From Cryobacterium melibiosiphilum (GTDB lineage Bacteria > Actinomycetota > Actinomycetes > Actinomycetales > Microbacteriaceae), in the NCBI RefSeq assembly GCF_003602235.1, contig NZ_QZVS01000087.1, positions 59,344 to 123,343 of the forward strand: a DNA stretch of 64,000 nucleotides. The letters are read 5' to 3'. The notes under the pieces were generated by a model that searched no databases, was not told the origin of the DNA, and worked only from the letters and a program-made list of their open reading frames with translations. The position numbers and the translations under genes are program-made. Position 1 is the stretch's first letter, and every line of letters begins with the position of its first letter. Shown piece after piece: positions 35,474-44,017 of this stretch.

Positions 35474-38400
35474 ATGCAACCGAGAGTCACGGCCATCCTC
35501 GTCGCCCGCAACGGGGCGACACACCTTGAGCGAACTCTCGAGGCCCTGCGTTCCCAGACCCGTCGGCCCGACATCGTCATCATGGTCGACTGCGGCTCGA
35601 CGGATGCCACGGGTCGCCTCATGGCCGAATACGGCCCGACCCAGCTGATCACCGCCGGCGCCGAGTTGAACTTCGGCCAGGCCATCGCCACCGCCGTGCG
35701 GGTCACCGCCGCGCCCGAAAACGACCACGAGATGCTCTGGCTGCTCGCCCAGGACAGCGCCCCCGAACCGGGCGCCCTCGACGCGCTGCTCGGAGAACTG
35801 GAGATCGCGGCATCCGTCGCCGTCGCCGGGCCGAAGGTGCTCGACTGGGGAGCCGGCGAGTACATCCACGACTTCGGCGAATCCGTCACGCCGCTCGGCG
35901 CGACCGTGACCCTCGTCGAGAGCGAACTCGACCAGGGCCAGCACGACGGCATGAGCGACGTGCTCGCCGTCAGCGCCGGCGGCATGCTCGTGCGGCACAC
36001 TGTCTGGCTGCAGCTCGGCGGCTTCGACCCTGCGCTGCCGACAGTGGATGACTCCCTCGACTTCTGCATTCGGGTGCGCCTGGCCGGCTACCGGGTCTCG
36101 GTGGTCGCCGCCGCCCGCGTCACCTCCGCCGGAGCCGGAATCGCCGGCCCCAACCAGTCCTCTCGCGGCAAGCTGCGCCGCCGCCGGCTGCGCGCCGAAC
36201 GCTCCGCGCAGCTGCACCGCCGGCTCGTCTACTCTCCGGCCTGGGCCCTGCTGTTCCACTGGCTGTCCCTGCTGCCGCTCGCGCTGCTGCGCTCGATCGG
36301 CCAGCTGCTGCGCAAGGAGCCCGGCGCGATCATCGGCGAATTCTCGGCCGCGTTCGGCGCCGCCCTGCACGGGCTGCGGGTGCGCAGCTCGCGCAAACGC
36401 TTCGCGGCGACCCGCGTGCTCGGCTGGGCCTCGATCGCGACCCTGCGGGTGCCGTCGGTCGAGGTGCGTCGGCGCCACGCCCTGCAAAAAGAGGCCAGCC
36501 TGTTCGTGGCCCGCGGCGACCGGCCCGAGATCCGCTTCTTCTCCGGCGGCGGCGCCTGGTCGGTGCTGACCGCACTGGTCGTGGGCCTGGCCATCTTCGC
36601 GCCGCTGCTCGGCGCCTCCACGCTCACCGGCGGCGGCCTGCAGCCCCTGTCCGGAACCGTGGCCGATCTCTGGGCGAACGTCGGCTACGGCTGGCGCGAC
36701 ATCGGCATCGGCTTCGTCGGTGCCGCCGACCCCTTCGCCGCCGTGCTCGCCGTGCTCGGATCGCTCGCGTTCTGGAACCCCTCGACCGCCCTCGTGCTGC
36801 TCTACCTGCTGGCCCTGCCGTTGGCCTCCCTCGGTGCCTGGCTCGCCGCCGCCCGGCTCACCGAGCGCGGCGCCCTGCGGGCCGTCGCCGCTATTCTCTG
36901 GATCTTCGCCCCCACCTTCCTCAGCGCCCTCGCCGAGGGCCGGCCCGCCGCGATCCTCGTGCACCTGCTGCTGCCCTGGCTGTTCTTCGCCGGCTTCGCG
37001 GCCGGCCGCTCCTGGTCGGCATCCGCTTCGGCCGCGCTCTTGTTCGCGGCGATCATCGCCTGCGCGCCCTCGCTCGCTCCCGCGCTGCTGCTGATCTGGC
37101 TCGTCGCCACGATCACGAGCGGGCGCAGCGCGATGCGCTACATCGGCATTCCGCTGCCGCTGATCGCCCTGGCCCTGCCACTCGTGATCGACCAGGGCCT
37201 GCGCGGAACCTGGCTCGCCCTGCTCGCCGACCCCGGCGTGCCCGTCGCGAGCGGCGAGGTGAACGGCTGGCAGCTGCTGCTCGGCTTCCCCGCCGGCGAC
37301 CTCGGCGGCTGGACCCCGATGCTGGCCGCCCTCGGCGTGCCCGGCGCCGAATACGTGATCGGCGCCCTGCTCGGCCCGGTGGCGATTCTCGCCGTGCTCG
37401 CCCTGTTCCTGCCCGGATCGCGCGCGGCGACCCTCGCGCTGGTGACCGCGGTGCTCGGGTTCGGCACCGCCTTCGGTGCCACCCACCTGTTCGTGTCCGC
37501 GGCCGGCGCGAACACCGTCAGCATCTGGGCCGGGTCCGGCCTCAGCCTGTACTGGATCGGCCTGATCGGCGGATCGATCCTCGCAGTGCGCGGCCTCCGC
37601 CGGTTCGCTTTTGCTCCCGCGGTCACCGCTGCGGTGCTGACCGTGATCGTCGCGGCGCCGCTCGCGGCGGCGATCCCGCTCGGGACATCCGTCGTCGCCG
37701 AGGGCATTGACCGCACCCAGCCGGCGTTCGTGTCGGCCGAGGCTCGCCTCGACCCCCGCGTCGGCACCCTGCAGCTCACCCCGCAGCCCGACGGCGGCGT
37801 GCTCGTCACCGTGCTGCGCGGCGACGGCGAGACCCTCGACAACCAGTCCACGCTCGAAAGCACCGACCGCACGTTCAGCGCCCAGCAGCAGGACCTCGCC
37901 GACCTCGCCGGCAACCTCGTCTCCCGCAGCGGCTTCGACGCCGGCGCGGCGCTGAGCGAACTCGGCGTGCGGTTCGTCGTGCTGCAACCGGCGGGCAGCG
38001 CGGCCGGAGTCGCCGCCGTCGACGGCGCGGTCGAGGCGTCGACCACGGAAGCCGCCGGAGACGAGGTGCCCGCTGACGTCGCCGCGACCAGCAGCGACGC
38101 GGCGACCCTGGCCGCCCTCGCCACCGAGCTGCGCACCCAGGCCGCCCTCGACGCCAACGCGGCACTCGCCCCCGTCGGCGATACCGCCTTCGGTCGTCTG
38201 TGGCAGCACGAAACGACGGATGCCGCCACCGCCGCGGCCATTCCGGCCCACGCCGGCGGCGCCTACGGCTACCTCATGCTGCTCATCACGATCATCGTGA
38301 TCGGCGCGACCGTGCTGCTGTCGATCCCGACCGGCGCCGGCCGGGAGGCCGTGCGCCAGGCGAACCGTGACGCCATCCGCCGCGCGAGCCGCACGAGCGT

Positions 38401-38668
38401 GAAGCAGAAGAAACGCTTCGGCCGCATGAAGGCCCGGCGCGCCGCCACCCGGGTGCCCGCTCCCGTTCCCGACGCCAGCAGCCAGCCGCCCGAGGAAGCA
38501 CCCGGCCCCGAGCCCGACGCCGACTTCGACGCCGATTCCGACACGGATGTCGCGGCTTCCGACTTCGATCCGGGTCCCGTCACGAGCAAGACCGACGAAC
38601 CCGCCGGCACGCCCGGAACCACCACTACCACCACGCCCACCCCCGAGGAGCCAGACAATGCCCGATAA
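35474..38668 (+). CDS. GT2 glycosyltransferase fused to a large membrane domain
   Basis: 1064 residues. Residues 1-230 are a GT2 domain (VTAILVARNGATHLERTL, MVDCGSTDATGRL, LLAQDSAPEPGAL, TVDDSLDFCIRVRLAGYRV). A basic linker follows, then roughly twelve helices (about residues 350-780), an extracytoplasmic region of some 200 residues rich in Ala/Asp, a last helix near 940, and a charged cytoplasmic tail containing a basic stretch, then DADFDADSDTDVAASDFD. Large fused GT2 proteins of this kind lie directly after whiB2 in many Actinobacteria and probably act in wall glycan assembly. Overlaps the DUF5719 gene by 11 bp. Substrate unknown. Confidence 0.85.
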   Translation: MQPRVTAILVARNGATHLERTLEALRSQTRRPDIVIMVDCGSTDATGRLMAEYGPTQLITAGAELNFGQAIATAVRVTAAPENDHEMLWLLAQDSAPEPGALDALLGELEIAASVAVAGPKVLDWGAGEYIHDFGESVTPLGATVTLVESELDQGQHDGMSDVLAVSAGGMLVRHTVWLQLGGFDPALPTVDDSLDFCIRVRLAGYRVSVVAAARVTSAGAGIAGPNQSSRGKLRRRRLRAERSAQLHRRLVYSPAWALLFHWLSLLPLALLRSIGQLLRKEPGAIIGEFSAAFGAALHGLRVRSSRKRFAATRVLGWASIATLRVPSVEVRRRHALQKEASLFVARGDRPEIRFFSGGGAWSVLTALVVGLAIFAPLLGASTLTGGGLQPLSGTVADLWANVGYGWRDIGIGFVGAADPFAAVLAVLGSLAFWNPSTALVLLYLLALPLASLGAWLAAARLTERGALRAVAAILWIFAPTFLSALAEGRPAAILVHLLLPWLFFAGFAAGRSWSASASAALLFAAIIACAPSLAPALLLIWLVATITSGRSAMRYIGIPLPLIALALPLVIDQGLRGTWLALLADPGVPVASGEVNGWQLLLGFPAGDLGGWTPMLAALGVPGAEYVIGALLGPVAILAVLALFLPGSRAATLALVTAVLGFGTAFGATHLFVSAAGANTVSIWAGSGLSLYWIGLIGGSILAVRGLRRFAFAPAVTAAVLTVIVAAPLAAAIPLGTSVVAEGIDRTQPAFVSAEARLDPRVGTLQLTPQPDGGVLVTVLRGDGETLDNQSTLESTDRTFSAQQQDLADLAGNLVSRSGFDAGAALSELGVRFVVLQPAGSAAGVAAVDGAVEASTTEAAGDEVPADVAATSSDAATLAALATELRTQAALDANAALAPVGDTAFGRLWQHETTDAATAAAIPAHAGGAYGYLMLLITIIVIGATVLLSIPTGAGREAVRQANRDAIRRASRTSVKQKKRFGRMKARRAATRVPAPVPDASSQPPEEAPGPEPDADFDADSDTDVAASDFDPGPVTSKTDEPAGTPGTTTTTTPTPEEPDNAR

Positions 38669-40109
38669 GCACGAGGTGACACGCGGCATTGCGCGCATCG
38701 GCGGCCGTGTGGTGGCCGGACTGGTCGTCCTGGCCGTCGCCGCGGGCGTCGTCACGGCCGCCATCGCGCTGCCGTGGCCGACGCTCGAGGTGCCGCCGGC
38801 ATCCGCCATCGTGGCACCGACACCGAGCGAACAACAGCGGGTCTGCCCCGGTCCGGTGCTCGCCCTGGCCGAGGATTCCAGCCAGGCCCAGGCCGCGACC
38901 TCCGTCGGCCGTGCCTCGTCGATCTTCGACGCCTGGTCAGAGACGTCCGGAAGCGTCGACGTGACCCGGAGCGAGATCGACGCCGTTGACAACCTGTCCT
39001 CCGATACGACCGAGGTCCCCGAGGAATACACCGTGCCCGCCCCCGACGGCGCGACCGTCGCGCCGCTCGTGGCCGGCAGCCAAAGCCAGATCCTCGCCAC
39101 CGAAACGCTCACCGGCCTCGCCGTTGCGGCCTGCACCGAAGCGGCCAGCGACACCTGGCTGGTGGGCGGCTCGACCGATGTGGGCCGCAGCAGCCTCGTG
39201 CTGCTGAGCAACCCGACCACCGTGCTAGCCACCGTGACCCTCACCGTTTACGGCGAGACCGGTGTCGTCGACGCGCCGGGCGCATCCGGAATTCTCGTGC
39301 AGCCGGGCGAACAGCGGATCATCTCGCTCGCCGGGCTCGCGCCCAACCTGATCTCCCCGATCGTGAACGTGCAGGCGACCGGCGGGCAGGTCGCCGCGAC
39401 GTTGCAGCAGAGCAGCATCCGTGGCATCGAGCCCGGCGGAGTCGACCTGATCGGCGCCACCGGCGTGCCCGCGCTCGAGCAGACCATCGCCGGACTCAAC
39501 GTGACGATCGCCGCGGCGGCCGAACAGTCAGCCGATCCCGACGCGATCCCGTCAGTGCGGCTGATGGCCGTCGGCGACACGCCGGCGACCGTGCAGGTCG
39601 GGGTGACCAGCGCTGCCGGCACCGCGGCGGGCAGCTCGACCCAGGTCGAACTCGAGCCGGGCATCGCCACCCAGGTGCCGTTCCCCGACCTGGCCGTGGG
39701 CAGCTACTCGGTGCAGGTCACCTCCGACGAGCCCGTCGTCGCCGCCGCGCGCACCTCCACGGTTGGCACCGCCGGGCGCGACTTCGCCTGGTATCCGTCG
39801 TCGAGTGAAATCGAGGGGGACTTTCTGGTCAGTGTCGCCGCCGGGCCCTCACCGACCCTGCACCTCGTCAATATGGCGGCGACGGATGTCGACATGGTCG
39901 CCACCCCGAACACCGGCGAGACCCTGCGCATCACCGTGGCCGCGGGCGCCCGCGCCGACCTCGCGGTGGCACCCTCGGTGAACTACGTCGTGACCGGCGG
40001 CGAGAGCACGGTCGCGTCGGTCGGCTATGTCGGCGATGGCCAGCTTGCCTCGTTCACGCTGAACCCGGCCGGCCCCCTCGCCGAGGCGATCCGGGTCTAC
40101 CTGCACTGA
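38658..40109 (+). CDS. DUF5719 family membrane-anchored protein
   Basis: 483 residues: short cytoplasmic N terminus, one helix (about residues 15-35), then a long exported, beta-rich region with Ala/Val/Thr repeats. The segment DTWLVGGSTDVGRSSLVLLSN, given as TWLVGGSTDVGRSS, and the following beta-strands match the DUF5719 family, encoded next to the GT2 fusion in many Actinobacteria. The ATG at 38658 has GAGGAG seven bases upstream and overlaps the GT2 stop by 11 bp, so the two are co-translated. Probably an accessory of the fused glycosyltransferase; biochemical role unknown. Confidence 0.83.
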   Translation: MPDKHEVTRGIARIGGRVVAGLVVLAVAAGVVTAAIALPWPTLEVPPASAIVAPTPSEQQRVCPGPVLALAEDSSQAQAATSVGRASSIFDAWSETSGSVDVTRSEIDAVDNLSSDTTEVPEEYTVPAPDGATVAPLVAGSQSQILATETLTGLAVAACTEAASDTWLVGGSTDVGRSSLVLLSNPTTVLATVTLTVYGETGVVDAPGASGILVQPGEQRIISLAGLAPNLISPIVNVQATGGQVAATLQQSSIRGIEPGGVDLIGATGVPALEQTIAGLNVTIAAAAEQSADPDAIPSVRLMAVGDTPATVQVGVTSAAGTAAGSSTQVELEPGIATQVPFPDLAVGSYSVQVTSDEPVVAAARTSTVGTAGRDFAWYPSSSEIEGDFLVSVAAGPSPTLHLVNMAATDVDMVATPNTGETLRITVAAGARADLAVAPSVNYVVTGGESTVASVGYVGDGQLASFTLNPAGPLAEAIRVYLH

Positions 40110-40236
40110 CCGGCCCGGCCTGCCTATTCTTGACCCAGGCGCAGACGTGAAAACGGATGCGCTCATCCGCACATCAGAACCTCCGCACGCCACCCGCCCC
40201 TGTGACATTTGTTTTCGTGAACCCTTGGAGCCCGCC

Positions 40237-41184
40237 GTGACCCCCAGCGACCTCGCCCAGATTGCCGTCATCGGCGGATCCGGCCTCTACCAGCTCTTCG
40301 CCCCCGACGAGTCGACCGTGCATGAGATCGCCACGCCTTACGGCTCGGCGAGCGTCACGATCGGACAGCGCGCCGGACGCCGCGTGGCGTTTCTGCCCCG
40401 GCACGGCACCGGGCACTCGGTCGCGCCGCACCTCATCAACTACCGCGCCAACATCTGGGCGCTCGCGAGCCTCGGCGTGAAGGCGATCATCTCCTCCGCG
40501 GCGGTCGGCGGCGTCAACCCGGAGTACCCGCCGGGCATGCTCGTGGTCACCGACCAGTTCATCGACCGCACGAGCGGCCGCCCCGACACCTTCTACGATC
40601 GGGGTTCGGTGCAGCACCTCTCCGCGGCCGACCCGTTCGACCCGATGCTGCGCCGCGTCGCCGTCGAGGCCCTCGAGGCGCTCGGCGAACTGTTCGCCCC
40701 GACCGGCACCGTTGTCATCATCCAGGGCCCGCGCTTCTCGACCCGCGCCGAATCGCTCTGGTTTCGCGCGGCCGGCGCCGACATCGTGAACATGACCCAG
40801 TACCCCGAGGTCGTGCTGGCCTCCGAACTGAACATGGGCACCGTGAACCTCTCGTTCGTCACCGACGCCGATGCCGGCTTGAGCCCGCTCGAGCCGGATC
40901 CTGGTGCGGAGACCGCTGCCGCTCCCGCTGATTCGGCGACGGATGCCGTCACCGCCGACCTCGTCTTCCGTCGCCTCCGCGAGGCCCAACCTCGCATCCT
41001 CGCCGCGATCGACGGCATCCTGCGCGCCCTGCCACAATCCTTCGCTCCCCGCCCGCTCATTGCCCCGGAGCAGGTGCGCGCCGTGCTGGAGCGCGAGGTG
41101 CAGCACCACCCCGGGTTCGAGCTGCCGCCGCTCAACCCGCCCACGAGTCAGGCGCACGGAGACACCGCGAGCGTGCAGCGATGA
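40237..41184 (+). CDS. S-methyl-5'-thioadenosine phosphorylase (PNP/MTAP family 2)
   Basis: Phosphorolysis of methylthioadenosine (or a related 6-oxo nucleoside) for purine and methionine salvage. IAVIGGSGLYQLF, TPYGSASVTIG, FLPRHGTGHSVAPHLINYRANIW (broken at HSV), the phosphate loop GPRFSTRAES and NMTQYPEVVLASEL are diagnostic; the base-specificity loop reads VTDADAG, with two Asp as in adenine-preferring enzymes. 315 residues from the GTG at 40237, with TTGGAG six bases upstream. The following epimerase overlaps by four bases. Substrate choice between MTA and methylthioinosine is not certain. Confidence 0.86.
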   Translation: MTPSDLAQIAVIGGSGLYQLFAPDESTVHEIATPYGSASVTIGQRAGRRVAFLPRHGTGHSVAPHLINYRANIWALASLGVKAIISSAAVGGVNPEYPPGMLVVTDQFIDRTSGRPDTFYDRGSVQHLSAADPFDPMLRRVAVEALEALGELFAPTGTVVIIQGPRFSTRAESLWFRAAGADIVNMTQYPEVVLASELNMGTVNLSFVTDADAGLSPLEPDPGAETAAAPADSATDAVTADLVFRRLREAQPRILAAIDGILRALPQSFAPRPLIAPEQVRAVLEREVQHHPGFELPPLNPPTSQAHGDTASVQR

Positions 41185-42248
41185 GCGTTCTTCCCCCGCA
41201 CCTGCTCGTGACCGGCGGGGCCGGGTTCATCGGCGGTGCGATCGTCGCGGCCGCCCTCGACCGCGGTTACCGCGTGCGCGTGCTCGACTCCCTGCGCGCC
41301 GACGTGCACGGCGGGCCGCCCACGCTCGACCCCCGGGTCGAGCTGCGGGTCGGCGATGTCACCGATCCGGCCGCCTGCGCGGCCGCGCTCGAGGGCATCG
41401 ACGTGGTCTGCCACCAGGCCGCGAAGGTCGGCCTCGGAGTCGACTTCGCCGACGCCCCCGACTACGTGCACAGCAACGAGGTCGGGACCGCGGTGCTGCT
41501 CGCCGAAATGGCGACCCGGGGCATCCGTCGACTCGTGCTGGCGTCCTCGATGGTCGTGTACGGAGAGGGCAGCTACCACGGCCCGACCGGGTTCACCCGG
41601 CCCGCGCCGCGGCGCGTAGCCGACCTCGACGCCGGTCGGTTCGATCCGCTCGACCCGGCCACCGGCGCGTCGCTGACGCCCGTGCTCGTTTCCGAAAGCG
41701 ACCCCGTCGACCCGCGCAACGTGTATGCGAGCAGCAAACTCGGCCAGGAATATCTCGCGACGGCGTGGGCCCGGTCGACCGGCGGGCGGGTCGCCGCCCT
41801 GCGGTACCACAATGTGTACGGCCCCGGGATGCCGCAGAACACGCCGTACGCGGGCGTCGCGTCGCTGTTCCGGTCGGCGCTCGAGCGCGGGGAGACCCCG
41901 CGGGTGTTCGAGGATGGCGCGCAGCGGCGGGACTTCGTGCACGTGCGGGATGTCGCATCCGCCAACCTCGCCGCCCTCGACTGGACCGCACCCGACGCGA
42001 GCGAGTTTCGGGCCTTCAACGTGGGCAGCGGCGTGGTGCACACGATCGGTGAGATGGCGGCCGAACTCAGCCGCGCGGCCGGCGGACCGACGCCGATCGT
42101 GACGGGGGAGTATCGCCTTGGCGACGTGCGCCACATCACGGCCTCCTCGGAGCGCCTGCGCACCGAAATGGGCTGGACGGCGACGGTGTCATTCGAAGAG
42201 GGGATGCGCGAGTTCGCGACGGCGCCGCTGCGCGCGCCCGTGCAGTAG
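41181..42248 (+). CDS. NAD-dependent epimerase/dehydratase
   Basis: 355 residues, extended SDR. VTGGAGFIGGAIV at the N terminus; VCHQAAKVGLGVDF; SSMVVYGEG strand; and Y-x3-K in NVYASSKLGQEY. YHNVYGPGMPQNTPYAGVAS is typical of nucleotide-sugar epimerases; an insertion of about 35 residues (around RVADLDAGRFDPLD) before the active-site Tyr is unusual among GalE-like proteins but seen in relatives annotated GalE3 in mycobacteria. ATG overlaps the MTAP stop as ATGA. Substrate unknown; an organism with two clear GalE proteins probably uses this for another sugar. Confidence 0.83.
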   Translation: MSVLPPHLLVTGGAGFIGGAIVAAALDRGYRVRVLDSLRADVHGGPPTLDPRVELRVGDVTDPAACAAALEGIDVVCHQAAKVGLGVDFADAPDYVHSNEVGTAVLLAEMATRGIRRLVLASSMVVYGEGSYHGPTGFTRPAPRRVADLDAGRFDPLDPATGASLTPVLVSESDPVDPRNVYASSKLGQEYLATAWARSTGGRVAALRYHNVYGPGMPQNTPYAGVASLFRSALERGETPRVFEDGAQRRDFVHVRDVASANLAALDWTAPDASEFRAFNVGSGVVHTIGEMAAELSRAAGGPTPIVTGEYRLGDVRHITASSERLRTEMGWTATVSFEEGMREFATAPLRAPVQ

Positions 42249-42401
42249 GCCGAGGTCTCGGGCCGTGAGGCGGGGGCAGGGAGCAGGGAGCAGTGAGCAG
42301 TGAACAGAAACCAGGGGGCAGCGAGGCGGGAGTAAGGGCAAAGGGCGCCACAACCATGCGCGGCTCCCAGGGCAGCTGGCCTGGGCTTGCGCGTCGCCGT
42401 G

Positions 42402-42733
42402 CGTGAGATGTCGGAGGTGGCCTCGTGGACGCGGGCGGATTCAAGGGGCGTTCTGTGACACCTCGTGAGCGAAGTGTCACAGATGGCCCCTTGGGTTTCG
42501 TGAGGTGTCAGAGATGGCCCCATCAAGTCGATTGATGGGGCGTTCTGTGACACTTGGTGGTGGATTTTTGGGGTGAAGGGGCGTTCTGTGACACCTCGTG
42601 AGCGAAGTGTCACAGATGGCCCCTTGGGTTTCGTGAGGTGTCAGAGATGGCCCCATCAAGTCGATTGATGGGGCGTTCTGTGACACTTCGTGGTGGATTT
42701 TTGGGGTGAAGGGGCGTTCTGTGACACTTCGTG
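42402..42733. repeat. Array 3 of 26-nt modular repeat units with a 133-bp tandem duplication
   Basis: About ten variant A units (core GTGTCA(C/G)AGATG, one degenerate at 42402-42428) fill the convergent gap between the epimerase and the histidine kinase genes. A 133-bp block holding four units is present at 42445-42577 and 42578-42710, differing by one base seen (CACTTGGTGG against CACTTCGTGG), with a third partial copy from 42711. Inside each block opposed units enclose AAGTCGATT. The remainder of the 620-bp gap has purine-rich degenerate GCAGGGA repeats near 42270 and no gene. Confidence 0.9.
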
Positions 42734-42800
42734 CGGCGTGCGGCGTGCGGCGTGCGGCGTGCGGCGTGCGGCGTGCGGCGTGCGGCGTGCGGCGTGCGGC
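42731..42800. repeat. Ten perfect tandem copies of GTGCGGC
   Basis: A 70-bp run of the heptamer GTGCGGC with no interruption, directly abutting the last modular repeat unit. It lies 69 bp beyond the stop of the leftward histidine kinase gene and outside any credible gene. Copy number could vary by slippage. Confidence 0.95.
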
Positions 42801-42868
42801 GGATGGGCATGGGCGGGCAAGGTGCGAGGGCAGCGGATGCGGCGCCACTACCTGTGAAAAGCGGTCGC

Positions 42869-44017
42869 CTACGCGGGGTGGGCGGGCAGGAACACATCGA
42901 AGCGACATCCGCCGTCTCGATTGGAGACGACCACCTCGCCCCGGTGGGCCTCCACGATGCCCTCCACGATCGCGAGGCCCAGGCCGGCGCCGCCGGTGCG
43001 GCCGGGCCGGCCGGGGTGGTCCGGGGGAGTGCGCGGGGAGCTGGCCCGCCAGCCGGCCTCGAAGACGCGGCCGAGGTCCTCGTCGGGGATGCCGCCGGCG
43101 GTGTCCTGCACGCTGATGACCGCCCGCCCGTCGGAGTGCTCGGTCGCCGACACCACGATCGGGCTGCCGGCCGCGGACTGCTGGATCGCGTTCATGACCA
43201 GGTTGCCCACGACCCGGGCCAGCTCGCGCGGGTCGGCGAGCACGGTGAGACCCTGCTCACCCTCGAACGAGAGGCCGAGGGACTTCGCCGCGGCGACCGG
43301 CGCGAGATCGGCCACGGTGTCGCTGATCAGGTCGTAAAGCGAGACCGGCTCGAGGGTCAGCTGCAGGGTGCCGGCGTGAATGCGCGAGAGCGCGAACAGG
43401 TCGTCGACCATGCCCGTGAGCCGGTCGACCTGCCCGCGAATCTGCGCGTAGTAGCGATCGGGGTCCTCGACCATGCCGTCTTCGAGGGCCTCGGCCATGG
43501 CACGGATGCCGGCGAGCGGCGTGCGCAGGTCGTGCGAGATCCAGGCCACCAGCTCCCGGCGCGAGCCTTCGACCTGGTCCTCCCGGGCCCGGAGGGCGGC
43601 GAGCCGCTCTCCGGTCGCGGCCAGTTCTCCGGCGAGGTCGGCGAACTCCTGGCTGGTGTGCCGGTCGGGCGAGGCCACCGGTTCGCCGCGCCCGATGCTG
43701 GCCGCCGCCGCCCGCAGGTAGCGGTTGTCCCGCGCGAGGGATCGCCCCAGCACCGCCGCCATGCTGATCGAGACCAGCCCGGTCACGGCGGCGATCCAGT
43801 AGAACACGGTCAGGTCGTGGGTGGACAGGTACATCAGCGAGGCCGCCGCCGCCATGCCGCTCACGAGGGACGTGACCGTCGCGGCGGCGACGACCACGAG
43901 CTGCAGCACGAGTGACGACCGAGAGAGCATCCGCAGCACCAGCAGCCCGACGGCCCCGATCACGGTCGCGCAGGCCAGCGCGATGCCCGCCACCGCGAGC
44001 AGGGCTGACAGGGTCAC
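42869..44017 (-). CDS. Sensor histidine kinase
   Basis: 382 residues. Three hydrophobic helices (about 3-30, 36-63 and 70-93), a short HAMP-like linker, the H-box AWISHDLRTPLAGIRA with phospho-accepting His162, and the ATPase domain with N-box (RELARVVGNLVMNAIQQS, where Asn binds Mg), DTAGGIPDEDLGRVFE and GGAGLGLAIVEGIVEAH. Very small extracytoplasmic loops suggest a signal within the membrane. The GTG at 44017 overlaps the regulator stop as GTGA, a typical coupled two-component pair. Target genes are not indicated by the sequence. Confidence 0.9.
   Translation of the reverse strand: MTLSALLAVAGIALACATVIGAVGLLVLRMLSRSSLVLQLVVVAAATVTSLVSGMAAAASLMYLSTHDLTVFYWIAAVTGLVSISMAAVLGRSLARDNRYLRAAAASIGRGEPVASPDRHTSQEFADLAGELAATGERLAALRAREDQVEGSRRELVAWISHDLRTPLAGIRAMAEALEDGMVEDPDRYYAQIRGQVDRLTGMVDDLFALSRIHAGTLQLTLEPVSLYDLISDTVADLAPVAAAKSLGLSFEGEQGLTVLADPRELARVVGNLVMNAIQQSAAGSPIVVSATEHSDGRAVISVQDTAGGIPDEDLGRVFEAGWRASSPRTPPDHPGRPGRTGGAGLGLAIVEGIVEAHRGEVVVSNRDGGCRFDVFLPAHPA

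Noticed and set aside
35093..39244. Very long open frame (over 1300 codons) on the minus strand
   Set aside because: It lies antisense to whiB2, the GT2 fusion and DUF5719, has Gly/Arg/Glu-rich composition and no domain. In high-GC DNA, the reverse strand of a real gene often stays open.
40147..40236. Upstream start for MTA phosphorylase
   Set aside because: The extra thirty codons have no family similarity, whereas the GTG at 40237 has a good ribosome-binding site and places the family N terminus correctly.
42477..42908. Small proteins encoded across array 3 and the heptamer run
   Set aside because: Translations consist of the repeat itself (RTPHAARRTPHAA type) and have no separate coding signal.
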